Source: Saccoglossus kowalevskii (taxonomy: Eukaryota; Hemichordata; Enteropneusta; Harrimaniidae). From it: a DNA stretch of 14,414 bases. The position numbers and the translations under genes are program-made. Under the pieces are notes generated by a model. The model had not been told where the DNA came from. It saw nothing but the letters and a program-made list of their open reading frames with translations, and ran no database searches. Shown piece by piece: positions 6,553 through 14,414 of the stretch (position 1 is the first letter of the stretch; every line of letters starts with the position of its first letter). The stretch lies in the NCBI RefSeq assembly GCF_000003605.2, contig NW_003112350.1:1-14414 (forward strand). Direction: 5' to 3'.

Positions 6553-9500
6553 GGTAAAGTGATCTGTTATAACAAGAACACTATTAGCACCACCTTTCTT
6601 ATAGTCTTCTATGGAAAGATAATCAATACATACCAACTCCAGTGGTTGTGTGGTTTTGATATTTACTAACGGGGCTTTGACTTGTTGTTCAGTGTGTAGT
6701 TTTCGTGCATTACATCTTGGACAGGTTTCTATCTTTTGTTGCACATCACGATACATATCTGGCCAATAAAACCTTGATTGCAATAATTCCAACACCCTGT
6801 CTTTACCTAGGTGGCCAACATCATCATGTGTTCCCTTTAATGCTACACCACGGTATTCCGAAGGTACAACCAGTTGGTAATAAGTGTTACCATCTTTATC
6901 TAGTCTGGTACGATGCAATACGTTCCATCGAAAACATAGACGTTTCCATTCCCGCAGTCCTTTTCTGACAGACGGTGTCTCATGTTTGGTGGTTTCCGGG
7001 CGCGGTGCTTCATTTTGTTTTGCATACCACCTTAATCTTTCTATCTCAGGATCGCGTTCCTGCAAGAATTTCCATTCCTGCATAGTCACTGGAGGCAATG
7101 CATGCTTCTCAGGCCATATTGGAGGTTCATCCAGACATTCAGGCACAGCAGTTATGGCGTGGCTCATAGCCTCAACCCATGGATTACCAGCAACTTTGTG
7201 AGCTTGGCAAAATGCCTGCATGTCCCCAGCTGACATCTGTACTTCCCCTCTAGTCTCTTCAATAATACCCTGGTCAACAGCGTGAGGCATCCTTGAGAGG
7301 CCATCAGCATCTCCGTTCTTTTTACCAGATCTATAAACCAACTTGAAATTATATGCACTCAAAGCAGCCAACCACCTATGTCCAGTGGCGTCCAATTTGG
7401 CAGTGGTGTTTACATATGTAAGGGGGTTGTTGTCTGTTAATACAACAAACTCATTCCCATACAAATAATCGTGCATCTTTTGAGTAACTGCCCATTTTAA
7501 GGCCAAAAATTCAAGCTTATGAGCAGGATAATTTTGCTCACTGCGGGATAGTGCACGACTAGCATACATGATCACCTTCTTGTCTTTACCATGTCCCTGG
7601 TACAATACAGCCCCCAACCCTATAAAGCTAGCATCTGTATGCAACTCGAAAGGCTGAGTGTAATCCGCATAGGCCAGGATTGGGGCACTAGTTAACTTGT
7701 CAATTATGGTATCAAAAGCTGTTTGACAGGCTTCAGTCCACACAAATTCCGGCAGCTTAACCTTCTGGGCTTTCTTACTACTCCTTCGTCTTCTTGTCGG
7801 CAACCCAGCAGTTAAGTCAGTGAGCGGTTTGACAATTCCCGCATACCCTTTCACAAAACGTCGAAAATACCCAGCAAAACCAAGAAACCTACGGACTTCC
7901 CTAATATTTGTAGGTATTCGCCATTCCTTGAGCGCTCTTGTCTTCTCTGGGTCTGTGCCAACCCCATCTTCTGAAACTATATGGCCCAAATACTTAACCT
8001 GTTGTTGCAACAACTGACATTTACTAGCTTTAATCTTAAGCCCCTTCTCTTCCAATCTGTCAAGTACCATCTTCAATCTTTTCAGATGTTCATCAAAGGT
8101 CTTGCTAAACACAATTATATCGTCAAGATATACCAAACAAATGTTGAAATTTAAGTCCCCCAAACACTTCTCCATACACCTTTGGAAAGTGGCAGGGCTA
8201 CCAGTCAATCCCATACTCATACGCAGACACTCATAATGTCCTAGTGGGGTTACAAATGCCGTCTTTTCAATATCTTCGGGTGCCATATCCAATTGCCAGT
8301 ACCCCGCCTTTAGGTCAATGGATGAAAACCATCGAGCACCATGAAGCACATCCAAACTCTCTTCGATACGAGGGAGCGGATAAGAATCTCTGATTGTTCT
8401 CTCATTTAACTTTCGATAATCGATGCACAATCTCAGCTTATTGTCACGTTTGCGGACAAGAACAACTGGTGCAGCCCAAGGGCTATGTGATTCTCTGATC
8501 ACATTACTCTCTAACATACCACGCAAGACCTGTCGAGCTTCCTCATACATTCCAGGTGGAATCCTCCGGTGTCGCTCTCTGATCGGTTCATTGCTCATCA
8601 ACCTAATGTGATGTTGTTCTTCTGTACAATGTCCCAAATCATTGTCATGTCTAGAAAAGACAGATGATTTGTTTTCCAGTAGCTGATGAACCTGCTGCAT
8701 TTGTGTTTCTGTTATGGGTGATTCTGACATATCAAACTCAATCCCGGGATGGATTGATATCCTTCTGGTTGCTCGCAGCGTCACTGGTGGTTGGTTCTGT
8801 AGTTGTTTTTGCAATTCTGAATCCAGTTCATCAGGTTTTCCAATCCATGTGACTGCATATGCCCTTGCTAACAACTGTCCGGGTCTGATTGTGATTCGTC
8901 GCGTGGACGTATTATGGAGACAGACTGGCACTCGAGATTTGCCTTGCATACACTTCAACACTGCTGTTGTTGGTTTAATCACAACACCGCCAGTCTTCAT
9001 TGGACGAGGTTCTACGGCCACAACAAATTGATCACCAGGCGGACCCTTTTTAGTACGACCCCACATAATCATAGCATGCTGTGGTTCCATTTGAACAGGA
9101 TGTTTTGTCATAGCATGCACATTACCAATGTCACCTCGAACGCCAACAAACTTGTCACGATCATCCAGTCTTTGAAAAGCTTTCTGCATCACGGCTGAAA
9201 TGCGCATATAACGTGCTTTCCCTTTTCCTCCAGTATATGGCTTAGCTTTGTATAGACCCAACAAATTGGTTCCCATCGTCACTGGTACCTCTCTGTTATA
9301 ATCATCATTTCCCACCACCAACGCTGGAATGATACTTTCTTGTGTATCTCCAAAGACATGTCTAGGGAATGACATTCGCACTTCAATAAACCCAAGGAAA
9401 GGCACTGGCTGTCCATTGGCTCCTGTCACAGTTAATTGTTCTTCTATGGCCCGGATTGGCAGTTTTGACAAGTGCTGATCATAAAAGTTCTTGCAAATGG

Positions 9501-9609
9501 TTGTAACCTGTGAACCTGTATCGACCAGACAACAGCAAGTTATACCTTCTACAAACATTTCCTTTTCTTCTGGATCTCCAACCAAATGTCCTCTGCGCGT
9601 TTGTACCAT
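6550..9609 (-). CDS. pol: Pol: protease, reverse transcriptase, RNase H and integrase N-terminus (truncated by an in-frame stop)
   Basis: This frame has 1019 codons from the ATG at 9609. The aspartic protease has DTGS at residues 30-33 and MGTNLLG at 112-118. A linker with beta-strand-like patterning spans about 190-255. Reverse transcriptase covers about 345-600, with the motif A Asp432 in SSIDLKAGYWQ and YLDD at 494-497. RNase H has Asp659 in HTDAS, Glu700, Asp726 in LTDNN and Asp769 in ADGLSR. The integrase zinc-binding domain has His928, His933, Cys963 and Cys966. The first catalytic Asp of the core is Asp996. The frame ends at TGA after TDHFT, in the middle of the integrase core. The enzymes would copy the RNA to cDNA and insert it. 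The ATG at 9609 is in the same frame as gag, and copy A has no stop between them, so Pol is normally made as Gag-Pol and this ATG need not be a true start. Confidence 0.95.
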   Translation of the reverse strand: MVQTRRGHLVGDPEEKEMFVEGITCCCLVDTGSQVTTICKNFYDQHLSKLPIRAIEEQLTVTGANGQPVPFLGFIEVRMSFPRHVFGDTQESIIPALVVGNDDYNREVPVTMGTNLLGLYKAKPYTGGKGKARYMRISAVMQKAFQRLDDRDKFVGVRGDIGNVHAMTKHPVQMEPQHAMIMWGRTKKGPPGDQFVVAVEPRPMKTGGVVIKPTTAVLKCMQGKSRVPVCLHNTSTRRITIRPGQLLARAYAVTWIGKPDELDSELQKQLQNQPPVTLRATRRISIHPGIEFDMSESPITETQMQQVHQLLENKSSVFSRHDNDLGHCTEEQHHIRLMSNEPIRERHRRIPPGMYEEARQVLRGMLESNVIRESHSPWAAPVVLVRKRDNKLRLCIDYRKLNERTIRDSYPLPRIEESLDVLHGARWFSSIDLKAGYWQLDMAPEDIEKTAFVTPLGHYECLRMSMGLTGSPATFQRCMEKCLGDLNFNICLVYLDDIIVFSKTFDEHLKRLKMVLDRLEEKGLKIKASKCQLLQQQVKYLGHIVSEDGVGTDPEKTRALKEWRIPTNIREVRRFLGFAGYFRRFVKGYAGIVKPLTDLTAGLPTRRRRSSKKAQKVKLPEFVWTEACQTAFDTIIDKLTSAPILAYADYTQPFELHTDASFIGLGAVLYQGHGKDKKVIMYASRALSRSEQNYPAHKLEFLALKWAVTQKMHDYLYGNEFVVLTDNNPLTYVNTTAKLDATGHRWLAALSAYNFKLVYRSGKKNGDADGLSRMPHAVDQGIIEETRGEVQMSAGDMQAFCQAHKVAGNPWVEAMSHAITAVPECLDEPPIWPEKHALPPVTMQEWKFLQERDPEIERLRWYAKQNEAPRPETTKHETPSVRKGLREWKRLCFRWNVLHRTRLDKDGNTYYQLVVPSEYRGVALKGTHDDVGHLGKDRVLELLQSRFYWPDMYRDVQQKIETCPRCNARKLHTEQQVKAPLVNIKTTQPLELVCIDYLSIEDYKKGGANSVLVITDHFT

Positions 9610-9615
9610 GACACA

Positions 9616-9618
9616 TCA
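9616..9618 (-). other. TGA between gag and pol in copy B (CGA in copy A)
   Basis: The gag stop and the pol ATG are in one frame with two codons between them. Position 9618 is A on the plus strand where copy A (318) has G, so the codon is TGA in B and CGA in A. The change is a CpG transition. Either the element normally has one continuous frame and B has lost it, or TGA readthrough regulates the Gag to Pol ratio in some copies. Confidence 0.9.
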
Positions 9619-11214
9619 ATTTTCATTCTTGACTTGCTTTCTTGATTGGGCAGACCTTGATTGGTCCTGAGATCTTTCTTTTGTGTTTTGTTTGGATTTT
9701 GGACATTTATTTGACTTATGGCCTTCTTCCTTGCAATTGTAGCAGCGAATGGGGGCTTTCTTGGGCTCAGAACAGTCGCGTGTGATGTGGCCTTCGAGTC
9801 CACAATTGTAGCATCTCCATGACCTAGTCTTATGATCATCATGTGATTGTGAGTGATAAATCTCACTTGGGGTCACGCCTGTTCCAGTCTGTTCTAGTTT
9901 CTGAATCTGTTCGTTTTGTCGACGACTCTCCAGTTCCAGTTTCTTCAGGGTTTCTGTAACTGTTACCATACCCTCAACACACAGTTTCATCATTTTCATT
10001 ACCTCTGTGTCTGGTCCAGTATTGGTCTCTTCATCAGGAAGTACTGTTAGTGCTCGTCCAGTGGCTGACCTTTTATACGTACTACTCATTGTTGTTCTAT
10101 CTTTCACCTCCTGTTCAGCACTCATTACATGCCTCTTCATTTCTTCAAATGTAGTACACAGTGCTTTCATTGGTCGAGCGATATCAACAACTCTGTCCTC
10201 TCGAATATTTTGCCAGAATACAGTCCTCAGGGCTTCATCAACTGCTGATTCTTTTATACCTCCCCGCCTTTTAACAATATGGATGCTCCTTTCATGTCTG
10301 TCAGCAAATTCTGCTATAGTCTCTCCCTCTTTCTGGCGACTGTCTCGATAAAAGCGTTCTAATAAAACAGGGCCTTTTTCCATCTCACCAAAACTGCTCT
10401 CAAGTTTATTTATGATTTCTTTTACGGATGCATCACGTGGTAGTGTTTCAAGTTTCCATGCTGCACGCCCCTTCAATGACCGTCTTACTGCTGGCAGAAG
10501 TATGCTGTGAGGGTATGTTCCCGATTCCAACAAGACCTCCACATGGTCTTTCCATATCTCAAATTCAGCATCCCCTTTTCTAGATGGGTCTCCTGAAAAT
10601 GTATCCAACCTTGGAGACTGGTACATGCCTGCAGCCCAACCTGGATGCAATTGCATAACGTTTTGATCATAGCCGTAATTTGCTGGGCCATGCAAGTTGT
10701 CCCTGGCAGTGTAATATTCATTGCCATTCTCACTGCATGGTCTCTGCGTTCCCCTGTATAATGACGCATTAGCTTCTCTGCCCATGACTGATGGGTTCTG
10801 GGGAATATGAGGAGTGTCCTTCAACCCATCCTCACTAGTATTTCGCCTATCGCCCAATTCCCGAGACCGACTACGAGATCTAGAACTGCTCGATGGAGAA
10901 AAAGAACGACCGCGATACGTCTTAGGTGTCACACGAACATCAAAACCGGTTTTGTGGCTTTCATCAGCGGCACGGGTTGCATGTTCCGGATGCATAGATG
11001 GGAGCTGAACGTCTCTCAAGACCCCCAGGGGCTCAGTAGTTCCCCATCTATCTAAAGTTGCCCAGTACTGACCACGCCCTCTACCTTTTCTTGAGGGAAA
11101 AACCCCAGTAGGCTCTGACCAGACCCCTTCTGCACGCTTTGGAACTGCCCCACTTGTAGGAGTGACCATTGGCCCACTAATCTCTGGCATGCTATCATCC
11201 ACGTGCTCAGCCAT
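9616..11214 (-). CDS. gag: Gag structural protein, copy B
   Basis: Gag is 532 residues from the ATG at 11214, which has a good start context (A at -3, G at +4). An in-frame ATG four codons upstream (11226) is possible but weaker. The N-terminal part is hydrophilic, with a serine/arginine-rich stretch (RGRSFSPSSSSRSRSRSR, about residues 101-118). Residues of roughly 200-370 form the capsid region, beginning PRLDTFSGDPS and including FEIWKDHVEVLLES and FYRDSRQKEGETIAEFADR; the pattern resembles Retrotrans_gag and PNMA-type capsids. A Lys/Glu-rich, coiled-coil-like segment covers about 405-445. Two CCHC zinc knuckles follow, CYNCGLEGHITRDC and CYNCKEEGHKSNKC, which bind genomic RNA. A basic tail precedes the TGA at 9618-9616. 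Gag forms the particle in which reverse transcription takes place. Copy A has CGA instead of this TGA, so the stop may be a mutation in copy B. Confidence 0.95.
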   Translation of the reverse strand: MAEHVDDSMPEISGPMVTPTSGAVPKRAEGVWSEPTGVFPSRKGRGRGQYWATLDRWGTTEPLGVLRDVQLPSMHPEHATRAADESHKTGFDVRVTPKTYRGRSFSPSSSSRSRSRSRELGDRRNTSEDGLKDTPHIPQNPSVMGREANASLYRGTQRPCSENGNEYYTARDNLHGPANYGYDQNVMQLHPGWAAGMYQSPRLDTFSGDPSRKGDAEFEIWKDHVEVLLESGTYPHSILLPAVRRSLKGRAAWKLETLPRDASVKEIINKLESSFGEMEKGPVLLERFYRDSRQKEGETIAEFADRHERSIHIVKRRGGIKESAVDEALRTVFWQNIREDRVVDIARPMKALCTTFEEMKRHVMSAEQEVKDRTTMSSTYKRSATGRALTVLPDEETNTGPDTEVMKMMKLCVEGMVTVTETLKKLELESRRQNEQIQKLEQTGTGVTPSEIYHSQSHDDHKTRSWRCYNCGLEGHITRDCSEPKKAPIRCYNCKEEGHKSNKCPKSKQNTKERSQDQSRSAQSRKQVKNEN

Positions 11215-11550
11215 AATACTATACATACACACAGTGAAGGAGCAATCTCACTCTCACACACACAAATTTCTGTAATTGTTCCTACCTTAATTAATATGCT
11301 GAACCAATCACCACTGCTACTCTTGAAATTCGCTTTCTTCAAATAAAGAAGCACTTGGTTTGCAGGAAGTCTGCCAACATAAGCACCATGCAGCTCCAGT
11401 ACCGTCCACCGCCAGATCGCAAATGCCTTTAACCCCGGAACAGAGCAAAATGTGTACACACTTGTTGCCCTCTCCCTAATTTCCACTTGTACGATACCAA
11501 CACACGAGAGCGAAACAGAATTCCAAGCCCCACGTTTTGGCGCCAATTTT
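11215..11550 (-). other. 5' untranslated leader, copy B
   Basis: This is the leader between LTR B and gag, with the PBS at its LTR-proximal end. A long frame in another phase (11585-11052) crosses the LTR edge, the leader and the start of gag, but copy A interrupts it with a stop created at 2129. It is therefore not treated as a gene. No further feature is evident. Confidence 0.75.
11527..11545 (-). promoter_or_regulatory. Primer-binding site, tRNA-Lys1,2-like (copy B)
   Basis: Sequence identical to the copy A site, five bases from the LTR edge. The same departure from the tRNA-Lys1,2 3' end (one extra T and one changed base) in both copies shows that it was present before the copies separated. 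The variant is therefore a property of this lineage and not a private mutation. Confidence 0.82.
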
Positions 11551-12136
11551 TGTAGCCTGGACTCACCCGGCACGAGTCCATACACAAAATAAATACAGTT
11601 TCCGAACTAGTTGACCACGCAATTTCCACTGGGCTCGCGGAATTCGTAGTTGGTATACCTACGCAGTACAAGTAAGAGTCTTAGGGGAGAACAACAAACA
11701 CACTAACACAGGTATCTGTTTAAAGACAACATGAACTTCTATTCAATACTCAATAAATGAAGTTACACTCCTCTCATTAAGTGTCATAACTTGATATATC
11801 CAAAAGATTAAACTCCCTAACTAATGCACGTGCACAAATAAATCCTGGATACCTACTAATGATCCCTAACAACTACACTATATTACTGATCATTACAGTG
11901 AAAGTGAATCAGTAAGTCAACAGTAAAAGTTAACAATTATGTAGTTCCTTACAATGTGTAACAATCTCTGACCAACAAAGTTCTAATAATAATGTACTAA
12001 CAGTAATGCAATAATTATCATGCACAGCAATCCCCACAAGTAAGGCCAAGCAATGCACCGTAATCACTTATAGTAATGTTCAACAGTAGTGTAACGATAA
12101 TACATCATAAATGCTATCAATAATATTTAACAATGG

Positions 12137-12919
12137 TGTGACAATACACTGTAACTGGTAACAGTAATATTTAACAGTAGTGTGACAATACACCGTAACT
12201 GGTAACAGTAATATTTAACAGTAGTGTGACAATACACCGTAACTGGTAACAGTAATATTTAACAGTAGTGTGACAATACACCGTAACTGGTAACAGTAAT
12301 ATTTAACAGTAGTGTGACAATACACCGTAACTGCTAACAGTAATATTTAACAGTAGTGTGACAATACCCCGTAACTGCTAACAGTAATATTTAACAATAG
12401 TGTGACAATACACCGTAACTGGTAACAGTAATATTTAACAGTAGTGTGACAATACACCGTAACTGGTAACAGTAATATTTAACAGTAGTGTGACAATACA
12501 CCGTAACTGGTAACAGTAATATTTAACAGTAGTGTGACAATACACCGTAACTGCTAACAGTAATATTTAACAGTAGTGTGACAATACCCCGTAACTGCTA
12601 ACAGTAATATTTAACAATAGTGTGACAATACACCGTAACTGGTAACAGTAATATTTAACAGTAGTGTGACAATACACCGTAACTGGTAACAGTAATATTT
12701 AACAGTAGTGTGACAATACACCGTAACTGCTAACAGTAATATTTAACAGTAGTGTGACAATACACCGTAACTGGTAACAGTAATATTTAACAGTAGTGTG
12801 ACAATACACCGTAACTGCTAACAGTAATATTTAACAGTAGTGTGACAATACCCCGTAACTGCTAACAGTAATATTTAACAATAGTGTGACAATACACCGT
12901 AACTGCTAACAGTAATATT
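12137..12919. repeat. 44-bp minisatellite in LTR B, 17 full units plus a 35-bp partial
   Basis: Units start every 44 bases from 12137 to 12885. Three unit types alternate: GGTAAC units, GCTAAC units, and units with CCCCG plus CAATAG (starting at 12357, 12577 and 12841). The order gives a higher-order repeat of five units: three GGTAAC, one GCTAAC, one CCCCG/CAATAG. It is perfect in 12181-12400 and 12401-12620 and altered to six units in 12621-12884. LTR A has only the GCTAAC form. Confidence 0.97.
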
Positions 12920-13169
12920 CTTTAACGGTAGTCAGCGTGATAATAAGGTCACAGATGTATATCAAGCTTCTCCTTGTAAGTTGTAATATATAGTTCGACA
13001 ACACTGCCGATGAGCATAATAGATGACGTGGGTTTCACAGAATCAACGAATAGCGACCACCCAAAGTTAAATCAGTATGTGAATAAAATTGATATGGGCG
13101 TTATCATACTGCCGCTATCAATGGATGCAATGTCCGATGCACTTCAATGTGACTTCATAGAACAGAAGT

Positions 13170-13175
13170 TTTATT
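13170..13175 (-). terminator. Candidate polyadenylation signal AATAAA, LTR B
   Basis: The counterpart of the signal at 3673-3668 in LTR A. In the upstream LTR this promoter-proximal copy must be bypassed for a full-length RNA to be made, as in retroelements whose R region includes the signal. Confidence 0.55.
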
Positions 13176-13412
13176 GATACATACGATTGACCACCGCTGC
13201 TGCTGGCTCCCTATTTGCCGCCGAGTTGTCAGTCCTTGGTTAATTACATCACTGGTGTGTTGCCATCTTGGAATCTTCCGACGCGGCAACCCGCTAACTT
13301 CAGAGTCGGCGAACGTTCGTTCTGCTGAGGGTTGCTTTCCCCAGACAGGAACCAAACCTTTCACTAAGTGTTCATCTGATACAATTCAGTTGTCTTGAAC
13401 CACCACAGGCAC

Positions 13413-13422
13413 TTTTTATATA
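13413..13422 (-). promoter_or_regulatory. Candidate TATA box, LTR B (proximal)
   Basis: TATATAAAAA on the minus strand, unchanged from LTR A. As the upstream LTR of copy B, this would drive its genomic RNA. A start near 13391 and an end near 3650 would give an RNA of about 9.7 kb. Confidence 0.6.
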
Positions 13423-13828
13423 GACATTTCAAATAAAGTACAGGTAGACATCAGATTTTTCACTTCGGACGCATCTCAATTTTCCACGAGAGAAACTTGT
13501 ATACTGATCAATGCGCAACAGTAAGTTGGCACAAATAGTCCACCCATGAATTGTACATATTAATTCGAAGCAAGCACTAAAACGTCTTTCTATAGCTAAA
13601 CTAGATATTAGGGTTTAATTTCAAATAAACAATACCAAGGTACCAATTAACTTATAGTTGAATGATACAAAATCTGTTGGCGGATGCATACAACAGTGAT
13701 CCACTTTCACCGGAAATGGCAGTTAATGAAAAGTACGCCACTAACGACTAATATAGGGCGCCATTTGTTTTCATAGCGCTTCTGTAACTATTCAAATGCA
13801 TCGAACACAATACACAAAAATAACACTA

Positions 13829-13837
13829 CTTTTTATA
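13829..13837 (-). promoter_or_regulatory. Second candidate TATA box, LTR B (distal)
   Basis: TATAAAAAG on the minus strand, the counterpart of 4333-4325, again with CCAAT about 70 bp upstream. Conservation adds little support because the LTRs are nearly identical throughout. Confidence 0.33.
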
Positions 13838-14414
13838 GTCTACATCTTTCCCCTGGCACAGAGAAGGCTGCCTCAGCCGTAACACCACATACAAATGTGT
13901 GACCATTGGATAACAATACAAATAGTTCATCAAAACAGTACCACCCTTACATGCGTCACCTTCGCTGTGGGGTAAACCAAGTACCTCACAGTTCCAGTTC
14001 ACATGAAATATTGTGTCACATTAAGCTCTGACCCAGCAGCCACACCACTTGCACCAAAGCGGGATGCCAGCGACTGTTGCCACATAGATGCCAAGCTACA
14101 GTAGACGGTCTTGTCCAGTATGAGTTCACAACAAGGCAGCTCATGTAGCATCTCCTGCAGCAATAAGAAGAAAAGAAGGGAACGACAACTGTCCCCGTTA
14201 GTACTCTCACACACCTATCGTATACTGATACACTCCACTGATTATATTCATACAACCCAACATACAATCCTTCAACAAATTCATTCAAATCCCATTTCAT
14301 AACATATGTCTGTCAAGGTTGAGACAGGTGTTTTGTACCCTAAATACTTAGTCATATATAGTTTATTGAAAAACAAGATCATATATTCTAGTCATCTGTA
14401 ACCAATTCAACACT

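Larger units (their letters stand above)
2251..14414 (-). mobile_element. Ty3/Gypsy LTR retrotransposon, copy B (nearly full length)
   Basis: One element lies on the minus strand: LTR B, PBS, gag, protease-RT-RNase H-integrase, 3' segment, LTR A. About 12.1 kb is visible. The order RT, RNase H, integrase separates it from Ty1/Copia, where integrase precedes RT, and from Gmr1-like elements. No env-like ORF follows integrase. Only about 12-15 bp of the outer edge of the upstream LTR appears to be missing. Target-site duplications cannot be assessed, because LTR A runs directly into a second copy and the other end is outside the window. Breaks at 9616-9618, 6550-6552 and 5472-5480 make this copy probably non-autonomous as sequenced. 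It shares LTR A with copy A. Confidence 0.95.
11551..14414 (-). repeat. LTR B (outer edge cut by the window)
   Basis: The LTR starts at TGTAGCC five bases beyond the PBS and runs to the window end, which matches LTR A position 4912. About 14 bp are missing if the LTR A edge is 4926. The visible length is 2864 bp, 202 bp more than the matching part of LTR A; six extra minisatellite units minus 62 bp of replaced degenerate sequence explain this exactly. Beyond the array (12920-14414) only about eight substitutions and two compensating 2-bp indels separate it from LTR A. Confidence 0.92.

Noticed and set aside
8844-9042. Possible dUTPase-like domain between protease and RT
   Set aside because: Residues about 190-255 look beta-rich, with motifs such as VPVCLHN and RPGQLLA. 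This pattern is common in Gypsy protease-RT linkers, and no dUTPase active-site motif set is evident.
11052-11585. 177-codon minus-strand frame across the LTR B edge, leader and start of gag
   Set aside because: It overlaps PBS and gag in another phase and has no recognisable domain. The matching frame in copy A has a stop at 2129, so it is not conserved.
1-14414. Circular or terminally redundant genome (ends repeat each other)
   Set aside because: The end segments (1-4912 and 9301-14414) are not identical: they have point differences and a 202-bp length difference. They are separate copies of a repeat, not an assembly overlap of one circle.

Overview
This is eukaryotic, almost certainly animal, repetitive DNA. 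It contains no host gene that I can recognise. The whole window is one family of Ty3/Gypsy-type (Metaviridae) LTR retrotransposon, read on the minus strand. The pol order is protease, reverse transcriptase, RNase H, integrase. There is no envelope ORF. The primer-binding site resembles the 3' end of tRNA-Lys1,2. The Gag capsid looks like the PNMA/Retrotrans_gag type. The host species cannot be fixed from the sequence; an invertebrate or lower-vertebrate animal is a guess.

Layout in the direction of transcription, right to left. Positions 14414-11551 are the upstream LTR (LTR B), with about 12-15 bp of its outer edge outside the window. Then come the leader with PBS (11550-11215), gag (11214-9616), pol (9609-6550), the rest of integrase (6549-5464), and an acidic integrase tail (5463-5042). 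After a short 3' segment (5041-about 4927) comes a second LTR (LTR A, about 4926-2251). A second copy then follows directly: leader and PBS (2250-1915) and a gag-pol frame that runs open off the left edge (1914-1). Copies A and B share LTR A with no flanking DNA between them, so the window shows a tandem LTR-internal-LTR-internal array.

The LTRs are very long (about 2.7 and 2.9 kb) and each carries a 44-bp minisatellite: about 11 units in A and 17.8 in B. In B the units form a higher-order pattern with a period of five units (220 bp). TATA box and polyadenylation signal positions suggest that the minisatellite lies in U5, so it would be part of a roughly 2-kb RNA leader.

Copy B has three breaks relative to one continuous gag-pol frame: a TGA at the gag/pol junction, a TGA inside the integrase core, and a one-base phase change at a nine-G run in the integrase tail. 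The portion of copy A that is visible lacks the first break (CGA instead of TGA), which indicates that the family encodes Gag and Pol in one frame. The two copies are about 99% identical outside the minisatellite and its flank, so the insertion or duplication is recent.
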